DNA of 64,000 bases, taken from positions 89,773 through 153,772 of the forward strand of contig QKIQ01000044.1 of the NCBI GenBank assembly GCA_003249555.1, written 5' to 3'. Shown here one piece after another: positions 44,405-53,295 of the stretch (position 1 is its first letter; the number at the start of each line of letters is the position of its first letter). A program made the translations under genes and the position numbers. Source of the stretch: Clostridia bacterium (lineage in GTDB: Bacteria > Bacillota > Clostridia > Christensenellales > SZUA-584). The notes beneath the pieces were generated by a model, which was not told the origin of the DNA, did not search any database, and saw only the letters and a list, made by a program, of their open reading frames with translations.

Positions 44405-45137
44405 AATCTATCCTGCGGCGGCGCTGTGCGTGTTTGCGGGGCTTTGGGAGATCATTGTACGCGTTCAGCAGGTGCCGGAATACAGGCTTCCTGCACCCAG
44501 TGCCATTGTCGCGGAGTTTGTAAGCAAGTTTGATCTGCTGGCATACCACGCGGCGCTGACGATACTCGAATCACTGCTTGGATTCGTCATCGGCGTGGTG
44601 CTTGCGGTCGCGGTCGCGATCGTGATGACTATGGCGCGGCCTGTCAAACTCACGTTTTATCCGTTTATGATCATCTCGCAGACGGTGCCGCTCGTGGTCA
44701 TTGCGCCGCTGCTTGCGATCTGGTTCGGCTTTGGTATCATCCCGAAGATTATTATGGCGGTGGTCGTAGTGTTTTTCCCCGTGGCGGTCAGCTTAACGGA
44801 GGGGATGGAAACATACGACACCGATCTTGTGGATTTAATGCGTGTGATGAAGGCGAGTAAAAGCCAAATATATAAAACGGTGCTTATTCCGGGCGCGCTG
44901 CCGTCGTTCTTCGCGGGGCTCAAGATATCCGCGGCATACTGTGTGATGGGCGCGGTGATATCCGAATGGACAGGTGCTTCGCGCGGGCTTGGCATTTATC
45001 TTTCGCGCGCCACAAGTACATTTGAAACGGCGGCGCTGTTTGCCAACATATTTGTGATTGTGCTGTTAAGCTTCGCGCTTTTCCGTGCCGTGAACTTCGC
45101 CGAAAAAAAGGCGATACCATGGAACAGAAAATCGTGA
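44376..45137 (+). CDS. ABC transporter permease for thiamine precursor (ThiX-like)
   Basis: A 253-residue inner-membrane permease with about six TM helices and the coupling-helix EAA-like segment (LVDLMRVMKASKSQIYKTVLIPGALPSFFAGLKIS). It belongs to the BPD_transp_1 family of nitrate/taurine/HMP-type systems. The ATG at 44376 (KKSGNIANKIYPAAALCV) has GGAGGG upstream; the longer reading frame lies wholly in the previous gene. Confidence 0.85.
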   Translation: MKKSGNIANKIYPAAALCVFAGLWEIIVRVQQVPEYRLPAPSAIVAEFVSKFDLLAYHAALTILESLLGFVIGVVLAVAVAIVMTMARPVKLTFYPFMIISQTVPLVVIAPLLAIWFGFGIIPKIIMAVVVVFFPVAVSLTEGMETYDTDLVDLMRVMKASKSQIYKTVLIPGALPSFFAGLKISAAYCVMGAVISEWTGASRGLGIYLSRATSTFETAALFANIFVIVLLSFALFRAVNFAEKKAIPWNRKS

Positions 45138-45177
45138 GGCTAATCAATAAATTTTATCAAAGAAGGGAAGACAGAAA

Positions 45178-46236
45178 ATGAAAAAAGTGATGGCGCTGAT
45201 ACTGGCGCTGGCAATGCTTGCGGCTTTGGGTGCTTGCGCCGGCCCGCAAGAGGAAAGTGAACCCCAACAAACGATTGCTGAGCCCCAGCAAACGACGGTC
45301 GAGACTCAGCAAACGGTTGCTGAGACAGAAAAAACAGAAGACGAGCTTCAAAAAGTGACGTTCGTTCTGGACTGGACGCCCAATACCAACCACACAGGCA
45401 TATATGTGGCAGTGGAAAACGGCTATTTTGAGGAAAACGGTTTGGATGTGGAGATCATACAGCCTTCGGATACCGGCGTGATACAGCTTATAGCGGCGGA
45501 TAGTGCGCAGTTCGGCATCGATTTTCAGGAGTCCACAACATTTGCGCGTGATGCAGGCATCCCGGTGGTATCCATCGCGGCAATATTGCAGCATAACACA
45601 TCGGCATTTGCTGCGCCCGCAGATAAAGAGATCGCAAGCCCCAAGGATTTCGAGGACAAAACATACGGCGGCTGGGGTATGGATATGGAAACCGCGACGA
45701 TTCAATATATGATGGAGCAGGACGGCGGAGATTTTTCCAAGGTGAACATCGTTACCATGGGCGATACCGACGCGCTCACCGCGTTTGACATGAACAGCAT
45801 CGATTTCGCGTGGATATATGAAGGCTGGCAGGGTATCAACGCGCAGCTTCAAGGTGTGGAGCTCTCATTTGTGCGGTTCGAGGATTCCGTGTTCGATTAC
45901 TATACGCCCATCATTATCACAAGCGAGGATATGATAAGCAATAACAAAGAGACGGTCAGCAAGTTCATGGACGCGGTGGTTAAGGGCTATACCTACGCGG
46001 CTGAGAATCCGTCTAAGAGCGCTGATATACTCTTGAAGCACGCGCCTGAGTTGGATTCGGAGCTGGTGCATGCCAGCCAGGAATACCTGTCGCCCAAGTA
46101 CATCGATGATGCGGAGAGCTTTGGTGTGCAGAAACAGGAGGTGTGGGATCGCTACACGCAGTGGCTGCTTGATCAAGGTTTCTTAGATACGATGGTCGAT
46201 TCCACGCAAGCATTTACCAACGAGTTTGTGCAGTAA
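45178..46236 (+). CDS. Thiamine-precursor ABC transporter substrate-binding lipoprotein (ThiY/NMT1-like)
   Basis: A 352-residue lipoprotein: MKKVMALILALAMLAALGAC with the lipobox Cys at 20, then a short QQT-repeat linker (residues 28-50, about four degenerate copies). The NMT1/THI5-type domain contains VLDWTPNTNHTGIYVAVENGYF and FAWIYEGWQGINAQ. It most likely binds N-formyl-4-amino-5-aminomethyl pyrimidine or HMP. AAGGGAAGA is the ribosome binding site. Confidence 0.87.
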   Translation: MKKVMALILALAMLAALGACAGPQEESEPQQTIAEPQQTTVETQQTVAETEKTEDELQKVTFVLDWTPNTNHTGIYVAVENGYFEENGLDVEIIQPSDTGVIQLIAADSAQFGIDFQESTTFARDAGIPVVSIAAILQHNTSAFAAPADKEIASPKDFEDKTYGGWGMDMETATIQYMMEQDGGDFSKVNIVTMGDTDALTAFDMNSIDFAWIYEGWQGINAQLQGVELSFVRFEDSVFDYYTPIIITSEDMISNNKETVSKFMDAVVKGYTYAAENPSKSADILLKHAPELDSELVHASQEYLSPKYIDDAESFGVQKQEVWDRYTQWLLDQGFLDTMVDSTQAFTNEFVQ

Positions 46237-46257
46237 TTTCATCACATGGAGGTCGGT

Positions 46258-47007
46258 ATGGGCACAATCATCACGCTGAAAAACGTCGGTAAGATATTTG
46301 AGCAAACGCAGAGCTTTGTGGAGGCGCTTGTGGATATCTGCTTCGATGTGCGCGAAAACGAGTTTGTGTCGGTGCTTGGCCCTTCGGGCTGCGGCAAAAG
46401 CACGCTGCTCAAAATCATCGCGGGGCTAGACAGTGACTATACGGGCGAGGTAAGCGTGGCTGGGCGCGATGTGCGAAAAGCCGCACCGTCTGTGTGCCTT
46501 ATGCATCAAAAAGACCTGTTGCTGCCGTGGCGCAGCGTACTGGATAACATCGCGCTGCCGCTCGAACTGCGCGGCGTAACCAAGGCTGAACGTCAAAAAG
46601 CGGCGCTTGCACATTTTGAGGAGTTTGGCCTTAAAGGCTTTGAGCGCATGTACCCGCATCAGCTAAGCGGCGGGATGCGTCAGCGTGCCGCATTGCTGCG
46701 CACGTTCATGGATGAGGGAGACGTGTATCTGATGGACGAGCCGTTTGCCGCATTGGATGCGCTCACGCGCTTTAAGATGCGCGAATGGCTGCTTGATGTA
46801 TGGAATGCTCACCGTAAAGCGGTCGTGTTTGTGACGCACGACATCGAAGAAGCGTTGTTTTTGTCCGATCGAATACTGGTTTTAAGCGAGCGCCCAGCCA
46901 AGGTGGCTCATGTGTTCAAAGTCAATTTGACGCGTCCGCGCACGCGAGATATGCTGGACAATACTGCTTTTTTGAAGCTGCGCCGCGCTGTACAGGATGC
47001 GCTGTAA
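46258..47007 (+). CDS. ABC transporter ATP-binding protein (ThiZ-like)
   Basis: A 249-residue ATPase with Walker A GPSGCGKST, Q-loop VCLMHQKDLLLPW, signature LSGGMRQRAALLR, Walker B VYLMDEPFAALDA and H-loop VFVTHDIEEA. The ATG at 46258 has GGAGGTCG upstream. Last gene of the TPP-controlled operon; energises uptake through the neighbouring permease. Confidence 0.9.
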   Translation: MGTIITLKNVGKIFEQTQSFVEALVDICFDVRENEFVSVLGPSGCGKSTLLKIIAGLDSDYTGEVSVAGRDVRKAAPSVCLMHQKDLLLPWRSVLDNIALPLELRGVTKAERQKAALAHFEEFGLKGFERMYPHQLSGGMRQRAALLRTFMDEGDVYLMDEPFAALDALTRFKMREWLLDVWNAHRKAVVFVTHDIEEALFLSDRILVLSERPAKVAHVFKVNLTRPRTRDMLDNTAFLKLRRAVQDAL

Positions 47008-47026
47008 AACCAACAGGAATTTTGAG

Positions 47027-47063
47027 AACGGCTGCTCTGATGTTTGTGGGCAGCCGTTTTTTT
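47027..47063 (+). terminator. Terminator of the thiamine transporter operon
   Basis: AACGGCTGC / GCAGCCGTT (9 bp) followed by TTTTTT, 19 bases after the ATPase stop. Confidence 0.85.
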
Positions 47064-47067
47064 GCTG

Positions 47068-47691
47068 TTACTTTTTTTCGATACCAAAGCGAAGAATGGT
47101 TTTGCGCTTTTCAGGCGCCACCCGCCGGAAATCAGACATATAGATTTCACGGTGCTGTTTAGACGCGCGTTTATATCCATGTGACTCAACAAAGGCGTGC
47201 ATGGCGTCGAACGTGACGGGTTCATCGTCGAAAGCACCGATATGCAGTGCTTGGCAGCAAAGCCCTTCATTGAACGTCTCCAGACGCACGCGCGTGAGCG
47301 CTTTGTTTCTCTTCTTCTTGAGCTGTCCTTGCCGGATATCTTCAAAAAGCGCCTGCGTTACAAACGGCGGCTGCTGAATCATCAGCGTCCAGACAAACGC
47401 TTCTTTGTTGGTGCCGTCAAACGCTGTGCCTTCGGGCATGCTCCACAGACCTTCCAACGCATTCACTTTATATTCAAAATATCCGTCAGGAACGACTCCC
47501 TTTTTGGGGAGCATTTTGATGCCGTACGATACGGCATACAGTGCGCCGACTGCATCTTGAAAATCGTCGCTCGTGTTGGGGTTGCCTGTGCCGTCTATCA
47601 TTGCGTATTGCAATGACGGCACCTCAATGATTTCGGGCTTTTTTGGAAAATACAGTGATTTAATCAGCGCGTTATAGTTTTCCCCAGTCAT
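47068..47691 (-). CDS. GyrI-like small-molecule-binding domain protein
   Basis: A 207-residue protein with the SHS2-fold GyrI-like architecture (PEIIEVPSLQYAMIDGTGNPNTSDDFQDAVGALYAVSYGI and EAFVWTLMIQQPPFVT). These stand-alone members bind or hydrolyse lipophilic toxic compounds. No DNA-binding domain is present. A 9-bp inverted repeat lies about 55 bases upstream (47747-47770). RBS AGGAGGAAG. Confidence 0.8.
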   Translation of the reverse strand: MTGENYNALIKSLYFPKKPEIIEVPSLQYAMIDGTGNPNTSDDFQDAVGALYAVSYGIKMLPKKGVVPDGYFEYKVNALEGLWSMPEGTAFDGTNKEAFVWTLMIQQPPFVTQALFEDIRQGQLKKKRNKALTRVRLETFNEGLCCQALHIGAFDDEPVTFDAMHAFVESHGYKRASKQHREIYMSDFRRVAPEKRKTILRFGIEKK

Positions 47692-47746
47692 AAACTTCCT
47701 CCTGCTATTCTTACTTCCAAAACTTCATATTGATTATAGCATGAGG

Positions 47747-47770
47747 AACATGACACCTATATGTCATGTT
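47747..47770. repeat. Inverted repeat upstream of the GyrI-like gene
   Basis: AACATGACA CCTATA TGTCATGTT: a 9-bp perfect inverted repeat without a following T-tract on either strand. Better explained as an operator than as a terminator. Confidence 0.4.
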
Positions 47771-47787
47771 GTATGCGTGGCATCGTC

Positions 47788-48174
47788 TTATTTTTTCGCG
47801 CCGCAATGAGGGCAGTAGGCAAAGCTTGCATCGAATGTTTCGCCGCAGTTTGCACAGCGCGCAAACATGTCGTCAAATCCTCCAAATCCGCTGGATATCT
47901 TTTTGAGCCGTGAAAAATCGATGGGGGAAGCGGTTTTTAGCTGTTCGGCGTATGCGGCGTCCGCTTCATAGAGCGCGCCGCAGCAGCGCAGCTTCACGTA
48001 ATAATGCTTGTTCCATCGAAACGTTGGTATGAAGAACAGATGTAAATAGGTATAGTGCTCAAAGAATGCTGCGGACGTAAGCCGCCCGCAGCTTGGGCAG
48101 ACCACATTCGTGAATTCCTTGATAGGCCGCTCTTTATCCTCGATACCGAATATGCCGATAAAAAACACGTTCAA
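47788..48174 (-). CDS. Zinc-ribbon domain protein
   Basis: A 128-residue protein with two zinc-binding halves. The N-terminal part has VVCPSCGR and the C-terminus has CANCGETFDASFAYCPHCG (C-x2-C and C-x2-C). The middle includes HLFFIPTFRWNKHYYVKLRCCGALYE. It resembles the zinc-ribbon 15 and DUF-type housekeeping proteins of Clostridia. Function unknown. Confidence 0.75.
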   Translation of the reverse strand: MNVFFIGIFGIEDKERPIKEFTNVVCPSCGRLTSAAFFEHYTYLHLFFIPTFRWNKHYYVKLRCCGALYEADAAYAEQLKTASPIDFSRLKKISSGFGGFDDMFARCANCGETFDASFAYCPHCGAKK

Positions 48175-48302
48175 CCACCTTTAAAACATGATTTTATAAC
48201 ATTATACGTTTTTTGAGGTGCAAATGAAAGAGCAGCCAAGATACTTGACGCGTTTAGATATACAAGAGATATTTAACGAACGACAAGCTTAAGATGGTCC
48301 GG

Positions 48303-48572
48303 TTACAGTTCTCCCGGCATGGTTTTAAAATGACTCTTGACCTGCTGTACCTCCTTATCGCTTGCATCCTTAGTTTTATAATACCCTTTGTCGCGCATTT
48401 GCTCAAAAACCTGATACTGATCATGGCTTGTCTGTGACAGTTGGCTCGATAAAAGTTTTCTAAGATTGTGGCAGGAAGCTTCTGTTAAATAAGTCGCGTA
48501 TGATGTGACCAGTTGCTTTTCCTGATTCAATAGATCGTTGAGAAGCTCCTGTTCCGAAAGATGATGATGCAT
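48303..48572 (-). CDS. CotF-like spore coat protein
   Basis: An 89-residue helical protein of the CotF (PF07875) family: LSEQELLNDLLNQEKQLVTSYATYLTEASCHNLRKLL is the characteristic four-helix ferritin-like half. His-rich start (MHHHLSEQEL). RBS AGGAGG. Together with the preceding gene it forms a coat protein pair, which implies sporulation or at least an ancestral spore programme. Their spacing is 12 bases. Confidence 0.8.
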   Translation of the reverse strand: MHHHLSEQELLNDLLNQEKQLVTSYATYLTEASCHNLRKLLSSQLSQTSHDQYQVFEQMRDKGYYKTKDASDKEVQQVKSHFKTMPGEL

Positions 48573-48584
48573 GTTAACACCTCC

Positions 48585-48806
48585 TTATCTGTGCGTATCG
48601 AGATAGCCGAGCAAATTGTTATAGTTGCTTTTATGATGCTTGGATAATTGTTGAGCAAGGCTTTTTAGCTCAGGATCCTGAAAGTAATCCGAATAGACTT
48701 GACTTTTCTTCGCGGCCAGCGCCTCGTGCTTAAGCTGGTCTTCAATGATCGTCAAGTTCTTTGATTCAATTTCAGGCATAATACCTGTGTTTTTGAAAAC
48801 GCCCAT
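48585..48806 (-). CDS. CotF-related spore coat protein, small
   Basis: A 73-residue helical protein (PEIESKNLTIIEDQLKHEALAAKKSQVYSDYFQDPELKSLAQ, ending NLLGYLDTH) related to the partner coat protein, probably forming a heterodimer with it. Translated first in a two-gene operon. RBS GGGGAGG before the ATG. Assignment rests on pairing and helical pattern. Confidence 0.7.
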   Translation of the reverse strand: MGVFKNTGIMPEIESKNLTIIEDQLKHEALAAKKSQVYSDYFQDPELKSLAQQLSKHHKSNYNNLLGYLDTHR

Positions 48807-48903
48807 TTGATTCCTCCCCGGTTTTATACTTTTTTTTATTTTGTGCCGATACAGAAAAAATATGCGCTTTATGTTTTATGTAAATTCATTTATAATCGAA
48901 AAT

Positions 48904-49536
48904 ATGGAAGAAAAATGTGTGATTAGCGCTATTGAGCCGCAGAAGAAAAAGAAAGACAGGTATAACATCTATGTGGACGGTGAATATGCCGCGTCTTTAG
49001 GCGCCGAGGCGCTTGTGACATTCGGCATCATAGAGGGTTCGGCCATTCAAATGAGTATGCTCCAAGAAGCAGTGAGCAAGGACAATGCGCAGTATGCTTT
49101 CGACAGCGCGGCAAAGCTGCTGTCACACAAGATGCGTACACGCTCAGAGCTTGCGGGCAGGCTTAAAGAGAAAAACATTGAGGAGCAAGCGGTGGAATCG
49201 GCACTCGATAAACTTGCTTCTTATGGCTATGTGGACGATGCAGCCTATGCCAAAGAGTATGTGCAAGGTGCCGTTCATACGGGACGCTGGGGCAGAAAAG
49301 CTGTGGAATACCGGCTCAAGGAAAAGGGGCTGGAACAAAGCGTTATCGATGAAGCCATGGAGCTATATACCGAAGAAGACGAGAAAGAGAACGCGCGAAG
49401 GCAGCTTCAAACAGCCGCAGCGCGTCTAAAGAACGACGATAAGCGGAAACAAAAGCAAAAGATTTATGCGGCGCTGGCCAGACACGGCTTTGATTACGGC
49501 GTGATCAGTACGCTGCTTTCGGAGGAAGACGATTGA
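48904..49536 (+). CDS. recX: Regulatory protein RecX
   Basis: A 210-residue RecA modulator built from helical triplets: YAFDSAAKLLSHKMRTRSELAGRLKEKNI, LDKLASYGYVDDAAYAKEYVQ and RRQLQTAA. The N-terminal beta hairpin is VISAIEPQKKKKDRYNIYVDGEY. The ATG at 48904 is the natural start, although no ribosome binding site is seen. A TATAAT at 48891-48896 is so near that the mRNA may be leaderless. It heads a tightly packed recX-birA-P1 peptidase-acpS-nnr operon. Confidence 0.88.
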   Translation: MEEKCVISAIEPQKKKKDRYNIYVDGEYAASLGAEALVTFGIIEGSAIQMSMLQEAVSKDNAQYAFDSAAKLLSHKMRTRSELAGRLKEKNIEEQAVESALDKLASYGYVDDAAYAKEYVQGAVHTGRWGRKAVEYRLKEKGLEQSVIDEAMELYTEEDEKENARRQLQTAAARLKNDDKRKQKQKIYAALARHGFDYGVISTLLSEEDD

Positions 49537-50477
49537 GACATGCAATTTACAAACAATTAAAGGATGCGGACGGTTTTGTGTCCGGCGGTGTGCTTGGTGA
49601 GGCGTTCGGCGTCACACGGGCCGCTCTGTGGAAGCATATCAAAGCGATGCAGGAAGACGGAGCTCAAATTGAGAGCGTTACGGGTAAAGGTTATCGGTTG
49701 CTCTCGCCTCCCAAGATTCCGCGCGCGGAATATGTGCGGGCGCATATGCGGCATGATATCCCTGTTTTTTTTGCAGATCAGATGCCGTCTACCAACGACG
49801 TAGCCAAGAACGCGGCGCATGATACGATGCTTCAAAATGCCGTGTTTATAGCCGGAGAGCAAACGGCGGGAAAGGGCCGCAAGGGTCGAGTTTGGTTATC
49901 AAAACCGGGGCAGGGTGTGTATATGTCGTTTCTTGTGCGCCCCAAGACAGACCCGGAAAAGATTTCCGGCATCACGCTTACGGCGGCAGTCGCCATCTGC
50001 AACGCGATTGAAGCTGTGACGGACGTGAAGCCGCGTATCAAGTGGCCTAACGACGTGATCGTGGACGGCAAAAAAGCGGCGGGCATACTGACAGAAAGCA
50101 TGGTGAATATGGACGGCGTGGAGTTCGTGGTGTGCGGCATCGGCATCAACACGGATGCGTCGTTGTTTGACAAAGAGATACGCGATACGGCTTTTGCGCT
50201 TGATGCCAACAATACGCTGCTGGCCGCCGCCGAGATCGACTGCTTCATGGATGCTTACGATACATTCGTACAGCAAGGCCTGGCTCCGTTTATGGATGCG
50301 TTTCGAAGCCGCGGCGCGATTTCAGGCACAGTGACGGTGACAGGCTCTGGCGTCAGTGAGACAGGCACGGTGGCCGGCTATGACGACGATGGTGCGATAC
50401 GGCTGAACTGCGACGGTGAGATAAAGCGCTTTGTGGCGGGCGAGGTGTCGCTGCGGGGAGAGAATGGGTATGTATAG
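49533..50477 (+). CDS. birA: Bifunctional biotin-protein ligase / biotin operon repressor BirA
   Basis: A 314-residue protein. The N-terminal winged helix (LGEAFGVTRAALWKHIKAMQEDGAQIESVTGKGYRL, about 18-55) precedes the catalytic domain with STNDVAKN, EQTAGKGRKGRVW (the biotinoyl-AMP loop), IKWPNDVIVDGKKAAGILTE and a C-terminal SH3-like domain. It biotinylates carboxylases and can repress biotin genes. The TTG start overlaps recX by 4 bases. Confidence 0.95.
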   Translation: MRHAIYKQLKDADGFVSGGVLGEAFGVTRAALWKHIKAMQEDGAQIESVTGKGYRLLSPPKIPRAEYVRAHMRHDIPVFFADQMPSTNDVAKNAAHDTMLQNAVFIAGEQTAGKGRKGRVWLSKPGQGVYMSFLVRPKTDPEKISGITLTAAVAICNAIEAVTDVKPRIKWPNDVIVDGKKAAGILTESMVNMDGVEFVVCGIGINTDASLFDKEIRDTAFALDANNTLLAAAEIDCFMDAYDTFVQQGLAPFMDAFRSRGAISGTVTVTGSGVSETGTVAGYDDDGAIRLNCDGEIKRFVAGEVSLRGENGYV

Positions 50478-51378
50478 CGGAAGCTTAACGGATATATCCG
50501 GCGTTCTGGCCGGACATTATACGGATACGGAAGCAAAGACGGGTTGCACCGTCGTGCTTTTTGAAAACGGCGCGGTGGCGGGTGTCGACGTGCGGGGCAG
50601 TGCGCCGGGCACGCGCGAGACGGATTTGCTGCGTCCCATGAACACGGTACAGCAGGCAAACGCGTTTGTGCTTTCGGGGGGCAGCGCGTTTGGACTTTCG
50701 GCGGCGGACGGTGTGATGCGCTGGCTGGAGGAAAAGGGAATGGGATTTGATACCGGCGTGGCGCGTGTTCCAATCGTGCCTGCGGCGGTGCTTTTTGACC
50801 TTGCGTTTGGCAGTGCGGATGTGCGGCCGGACGCCGCGGCAGGGTATGCGGCGTGTGAAAACGCTTCAAACAAGCCGCTGGCTCAAGGGAAAACGGGCGC
50901 GGGGACGGGCGCAACGGTCGGCAAGGCGTCGGGTATGCCGCTTTGCGCACGCGGCGGCTTTGGTACGTCGTCGATTCTACTGTCCGGCGGCGTGATCGTC
51001 GCGGCGGGGTTTGCGGTAAACGCTTTGGGAGACATATATGACCACACAACAGGTCAAAAGATAGCTGGTATGAAGGGCGGCAGGGTGAGCGATGTGCTCA
51101 TGGACAGCGACGGATTGGATTTTTCTGGACAGAACACGACAATTGGTATCGTGGGCACCAACGCTGCGTTAACCAAGGAGCAGGCAAATAAGCTTGCCGC
51201 GATGGGGCAGGATGGCATCGCGATGTGCATCCGACCCTCTCACACGATGTTTGACGGCGATACGGTTTTTGCTTTCGGCACAGCAGAGTGCGAGGGCGAT
51301 TTCAATGCGATACTGGCGGCCGGAGCGGAAGTGGCGGCGAGAGCCATCGCTAACGCGGCTTGGGAGGCAAACGCATGA
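50470..51378 (+). CDS. P1/DmpA-family (S58) aminopeptidase-like N-terminal nucleophile protein
   Basis: A 302-residue protein: GTRETDLLRPMNTVQQANAFVLSGGSAFGLSAADGVMRWLEE is the hallmark region. The predicted self-cleavage site is Asn222-Thr223 in GQNTTIGIVGTNAAL, making Thr223 the N-terminal nucleophile of the beta chain. Members cleave N-terminal residues from peptides or small amides. The ATG at 50470 has GGGGAG 8 bases upstream and overlaps birA by 8 bases. It overlaps acpS by 4 bases. Substrate unknown. Confidence 0.88.
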   Translation: MYSGSLTDISGVLAGHYTDTEAKTGCTVVLFENGAVAGVDVRGSAPGTRETDLLRPMNTVQQANAFVLSGGSAFGLSAADGVMRWLEEKGMGFDTGVARVPIVPAAVLFDLAFGSADVRPDAAAGYAACENASNKPLAQGKTGAGTGATVGKASGMPLCARGGFGTSSILLSGGVIVAAGFAVNALGDIYDHTTGQKIAGMKGGRVSDVLMDSDGLDFSGQNTTIGIVGTNAALTKEQANKLAAMGQDGIAMCIRPSHTMFDGDTVFAFGTAECEGDFNAILAAGAEVAARAIANAAWEANA

Positions 51379-51752
51379 TCATCGGCACAGGCGTGGATAT
51401 CGTCGAAATTGGACGGATCACCAAGGCGGCCAGCAAAGAGCGGTTTATGGAGAGAATCTATTGCGATGCCGAGATCAGGATTTTTGAGGCGTGCCGCTTA
51501 AAAATGGAGACGGTGGCGGGGCGGTTTGCGGCCAAGGAAGCGGTATTAAAGGCGCTTGGCTGCGGCCTTGGTGATATACCGATGCGCTGCATCGAAGTGC
51601 TGCGCGCGTCGTCGGGTCAGCCTTATATTTCGCTTTCGGGTGAGGCACGGCAAAAGGCGGAGGAACTCGGTGTGAAGCGTATGCATGTGTCCATTTCCCA
51701 TTCAGCACTGTACGCAGTGGCACAGGTCATCGCGGAAGGAGACGAAAAATGA
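51375..51752 (+). CDS. acpS: Holo-[acyl-carrier-protein] synthase
   Basis: A 125-residue phosphopantetheinyl transferase: MIIGTGVDIVEIGRI start with the metal Asp, GRFAAKEAVLKALGCG with catalytic Glu/Lys, and HVSISHSALYAVAQVI. It converts apo-ACP to holo-ACP for fatty acid synthesis. Starts with ATGA overlapping the previous stop and ends overlapping nnrDE by 4 bases; acpS next to the NAD(P)HX repair gene is a frequent bacterial arrangement. Confidence 0.96.
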   Translation: MIIGTGVDIVEIGRITKAASKERFMERIYCDAEIRIFEACRLKMETVAGRFAAKEAVLKALGCGLGDIPMRCIEVLRASSGQPYISLSGEARQKAEELGVKRMHVSISHSALYAVAQVIAEGDEK

Positions 51753-53269
51753 TATTTGTGCTGCGAAAAAACGATATGCAAGCGCTCGATAGGCACATGA
51801 TAGAAGAGCGTAAAATACCGTCGCTTGTGTTGATGGAAAACGCGGCGTTCGGTATGACGATGGCAATTTCACAGCGCTTTGATAAAACAACGAAAATTGT
51901 TGTGATCTGCGGCGCAGGCAACAACGGCGGTGATGGCTTTGCGGCGGCAAGGCAGCTGGAAGCCAAGGGCTATGAGGTGAAGGTGTGTCTCGTGGGCAAG
52001 GCAGACGCGCTCAAAGGTGATGCGGCCGTGAATGCGGCTTTCTTCGGCTCGCGCATCATCGAGATTGAAAACGAGGACACCGCACAGGAACAGCTTAGCG
52101 CTCTTTCGGGCTGCGTGGTGATCGACGCGGTTTTTGGCGTGGGGCTCTCGCGAGATGTGACAGGGCTTTACGCGGCAGTGATAAAGCTGATGAATGAAAG
52201 CGGCGCATATATCGTGGCGTGCGATATCGCGTCGGGTATCGACGCGGACACGGGCGCGGTGCGCGGTATTTCGGTGCGCGCTGATGAGACAGTGACGTTC
52301 CAGTGCGTAAAACCGGGGCATCTGTTGTTTCCGGGACGCGATCATACGGGTACGCTGACCGTCAAGGAGATCGGCGTTTCAGACGGGTTCATTCAAGGAC
52401 AGATGGGCTTGGCTGATAAGGTGATGTTGCAGAGGCGAAACGCCGATACGCATAAGAGCAGCTTCGGTAAGCTTGCCTGTATTGCGGGAAGCCAAGGGCT
52501 GTCGGGCGCGGGAATCATGTGCGTGAGCGCGGCATTGCGTGCGGGTGCGGGGCTCGTCACGGCGGGCGTGCCCGCTTGCCTGCAAAGCGTTTTTTCGGGG
52601 CGTTTACCTGAGAGTATGACGTTTGCGCTGGACGATTTTTCGGGCAGTTTGTCGGAGAACTGTATCGGCGGGCTGCAAAAGCTGATGACAGGCAAAACGG
52701 CGCTAGTGGCGGGGCCGGGGCTGTCTGTCAGCGACGGCGCGGCGTCGGCTGTACGCCATCTCGTGACGCATGATGATATCCGTAAGGTGTTCGACGCGGA
52801 CGCGCTCAATATCATTGCGCAGGATATTGGTGTGTTGGCGCAGAAAAAAGGCGACATCGTATTAACGCCGCATCCGGTGGAGTTCTCGCGTCTGAGCGGC
52901 AAATCCATTGAAGAGATAAAGCGAAGCCCGCTGGAGCATGCGTGCGTTTTTGCGAAGCAATATGGTGTGACGCTGCTGCTTAAAGGCGCGACGACGATTG
53001 TGACGGACGGAGAACGGACGATGTTTGTTACGGCGGGAACGCCGGGCATGGCGCGCGGCGGCAGCGGCGATGTGTTAACAGGCGTGATCGGCGGCTTGAT
53101 GTGCGGCGGAAAAGAAGGCGGAATGGCGGGCTTTGAAGCGGCTGTATCCGGCGCATATATATGCGGCAAGGCGGGTGAAGCCGCGGCGCGGGATTTGGGT
53201 GCGCTTTCCATGACGGCCTTGGATACGCTAAATTACATTGCCGAGGTGACAAAGGAAATGATGGAGTAG
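51749..53269 (+). CDS. nnr: Bifunctional NAD(P)H-hydrate repair enzyme
   Basis: A 506-residue fusion. The N-terminal YjeF_N epimerase (1-about 210) has VLMENAAFGMTMAIS, CGAGNNGGDGFAAARQL and VACDIASGIDADTGAVRG. The C-terminal ADP-dependent dehydratase (about 225-506) has FGKLACIAGSQGLSGAGIMCVSAALRAGAGLVT and GTPGMARGGSGDVLTGVIGGL. It restores damaged NADHX and NADPHX. Last gene of the recX operon, with a terminator close downstream. Confidence 0.95.
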   Translation: MIFVLRKNDMQALDRHMIEERKIPSLVLMENAAFGMTMAISQRFDKTTKIVVICGAGNNGGDGFAAARQLEAKGYEVKVCLVGKADALKGDAAVNAAFFGSRIIEIENEDTAQEQLSALSGCVVIDAVFGVGLSRDVTGLYAAVIKLMNESGAYIVACDIASGIDADTGAVRGISVRADETVTFQCVKPGHLLFPGRDHTGTLTVKEIGVSDGFIQGQMGLADKVMLQRRNADTHKSSFGKLACIAGSQGLSGAGIMCVSAALRAGAGLVTAGVPACLQSVFSGRLPESMTFALDDFSGSLSENCIGGLQKLMTGKTALVAGPGLSVSDGAASAVRHLVTHDDIRKVFDADALNIIAQDIGVLAQKKGDIVLTPHPVEFSRLSGKSIEEIKRSPLEHACVFAKQYGVTLLLKGATTIVTDGERTMFVTAGTPGMARGGSGDVLTGVIGGLMCGGKEGGMAGFEAAVSGAYICGKAGEAAARDLGALSMTALDTLNYIAEVTKEMME

Positions 53270-53295
53270 ATGAGGGACTTTGTTCCGTAATTGCT

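Noticed and set aside
45250..45330. DNA repeat in the transporter lipoprotein gene
   Set aside because: It encodes a degenerate QQT linker common in lipoproteins and is not a mobile or regulatory repeat.
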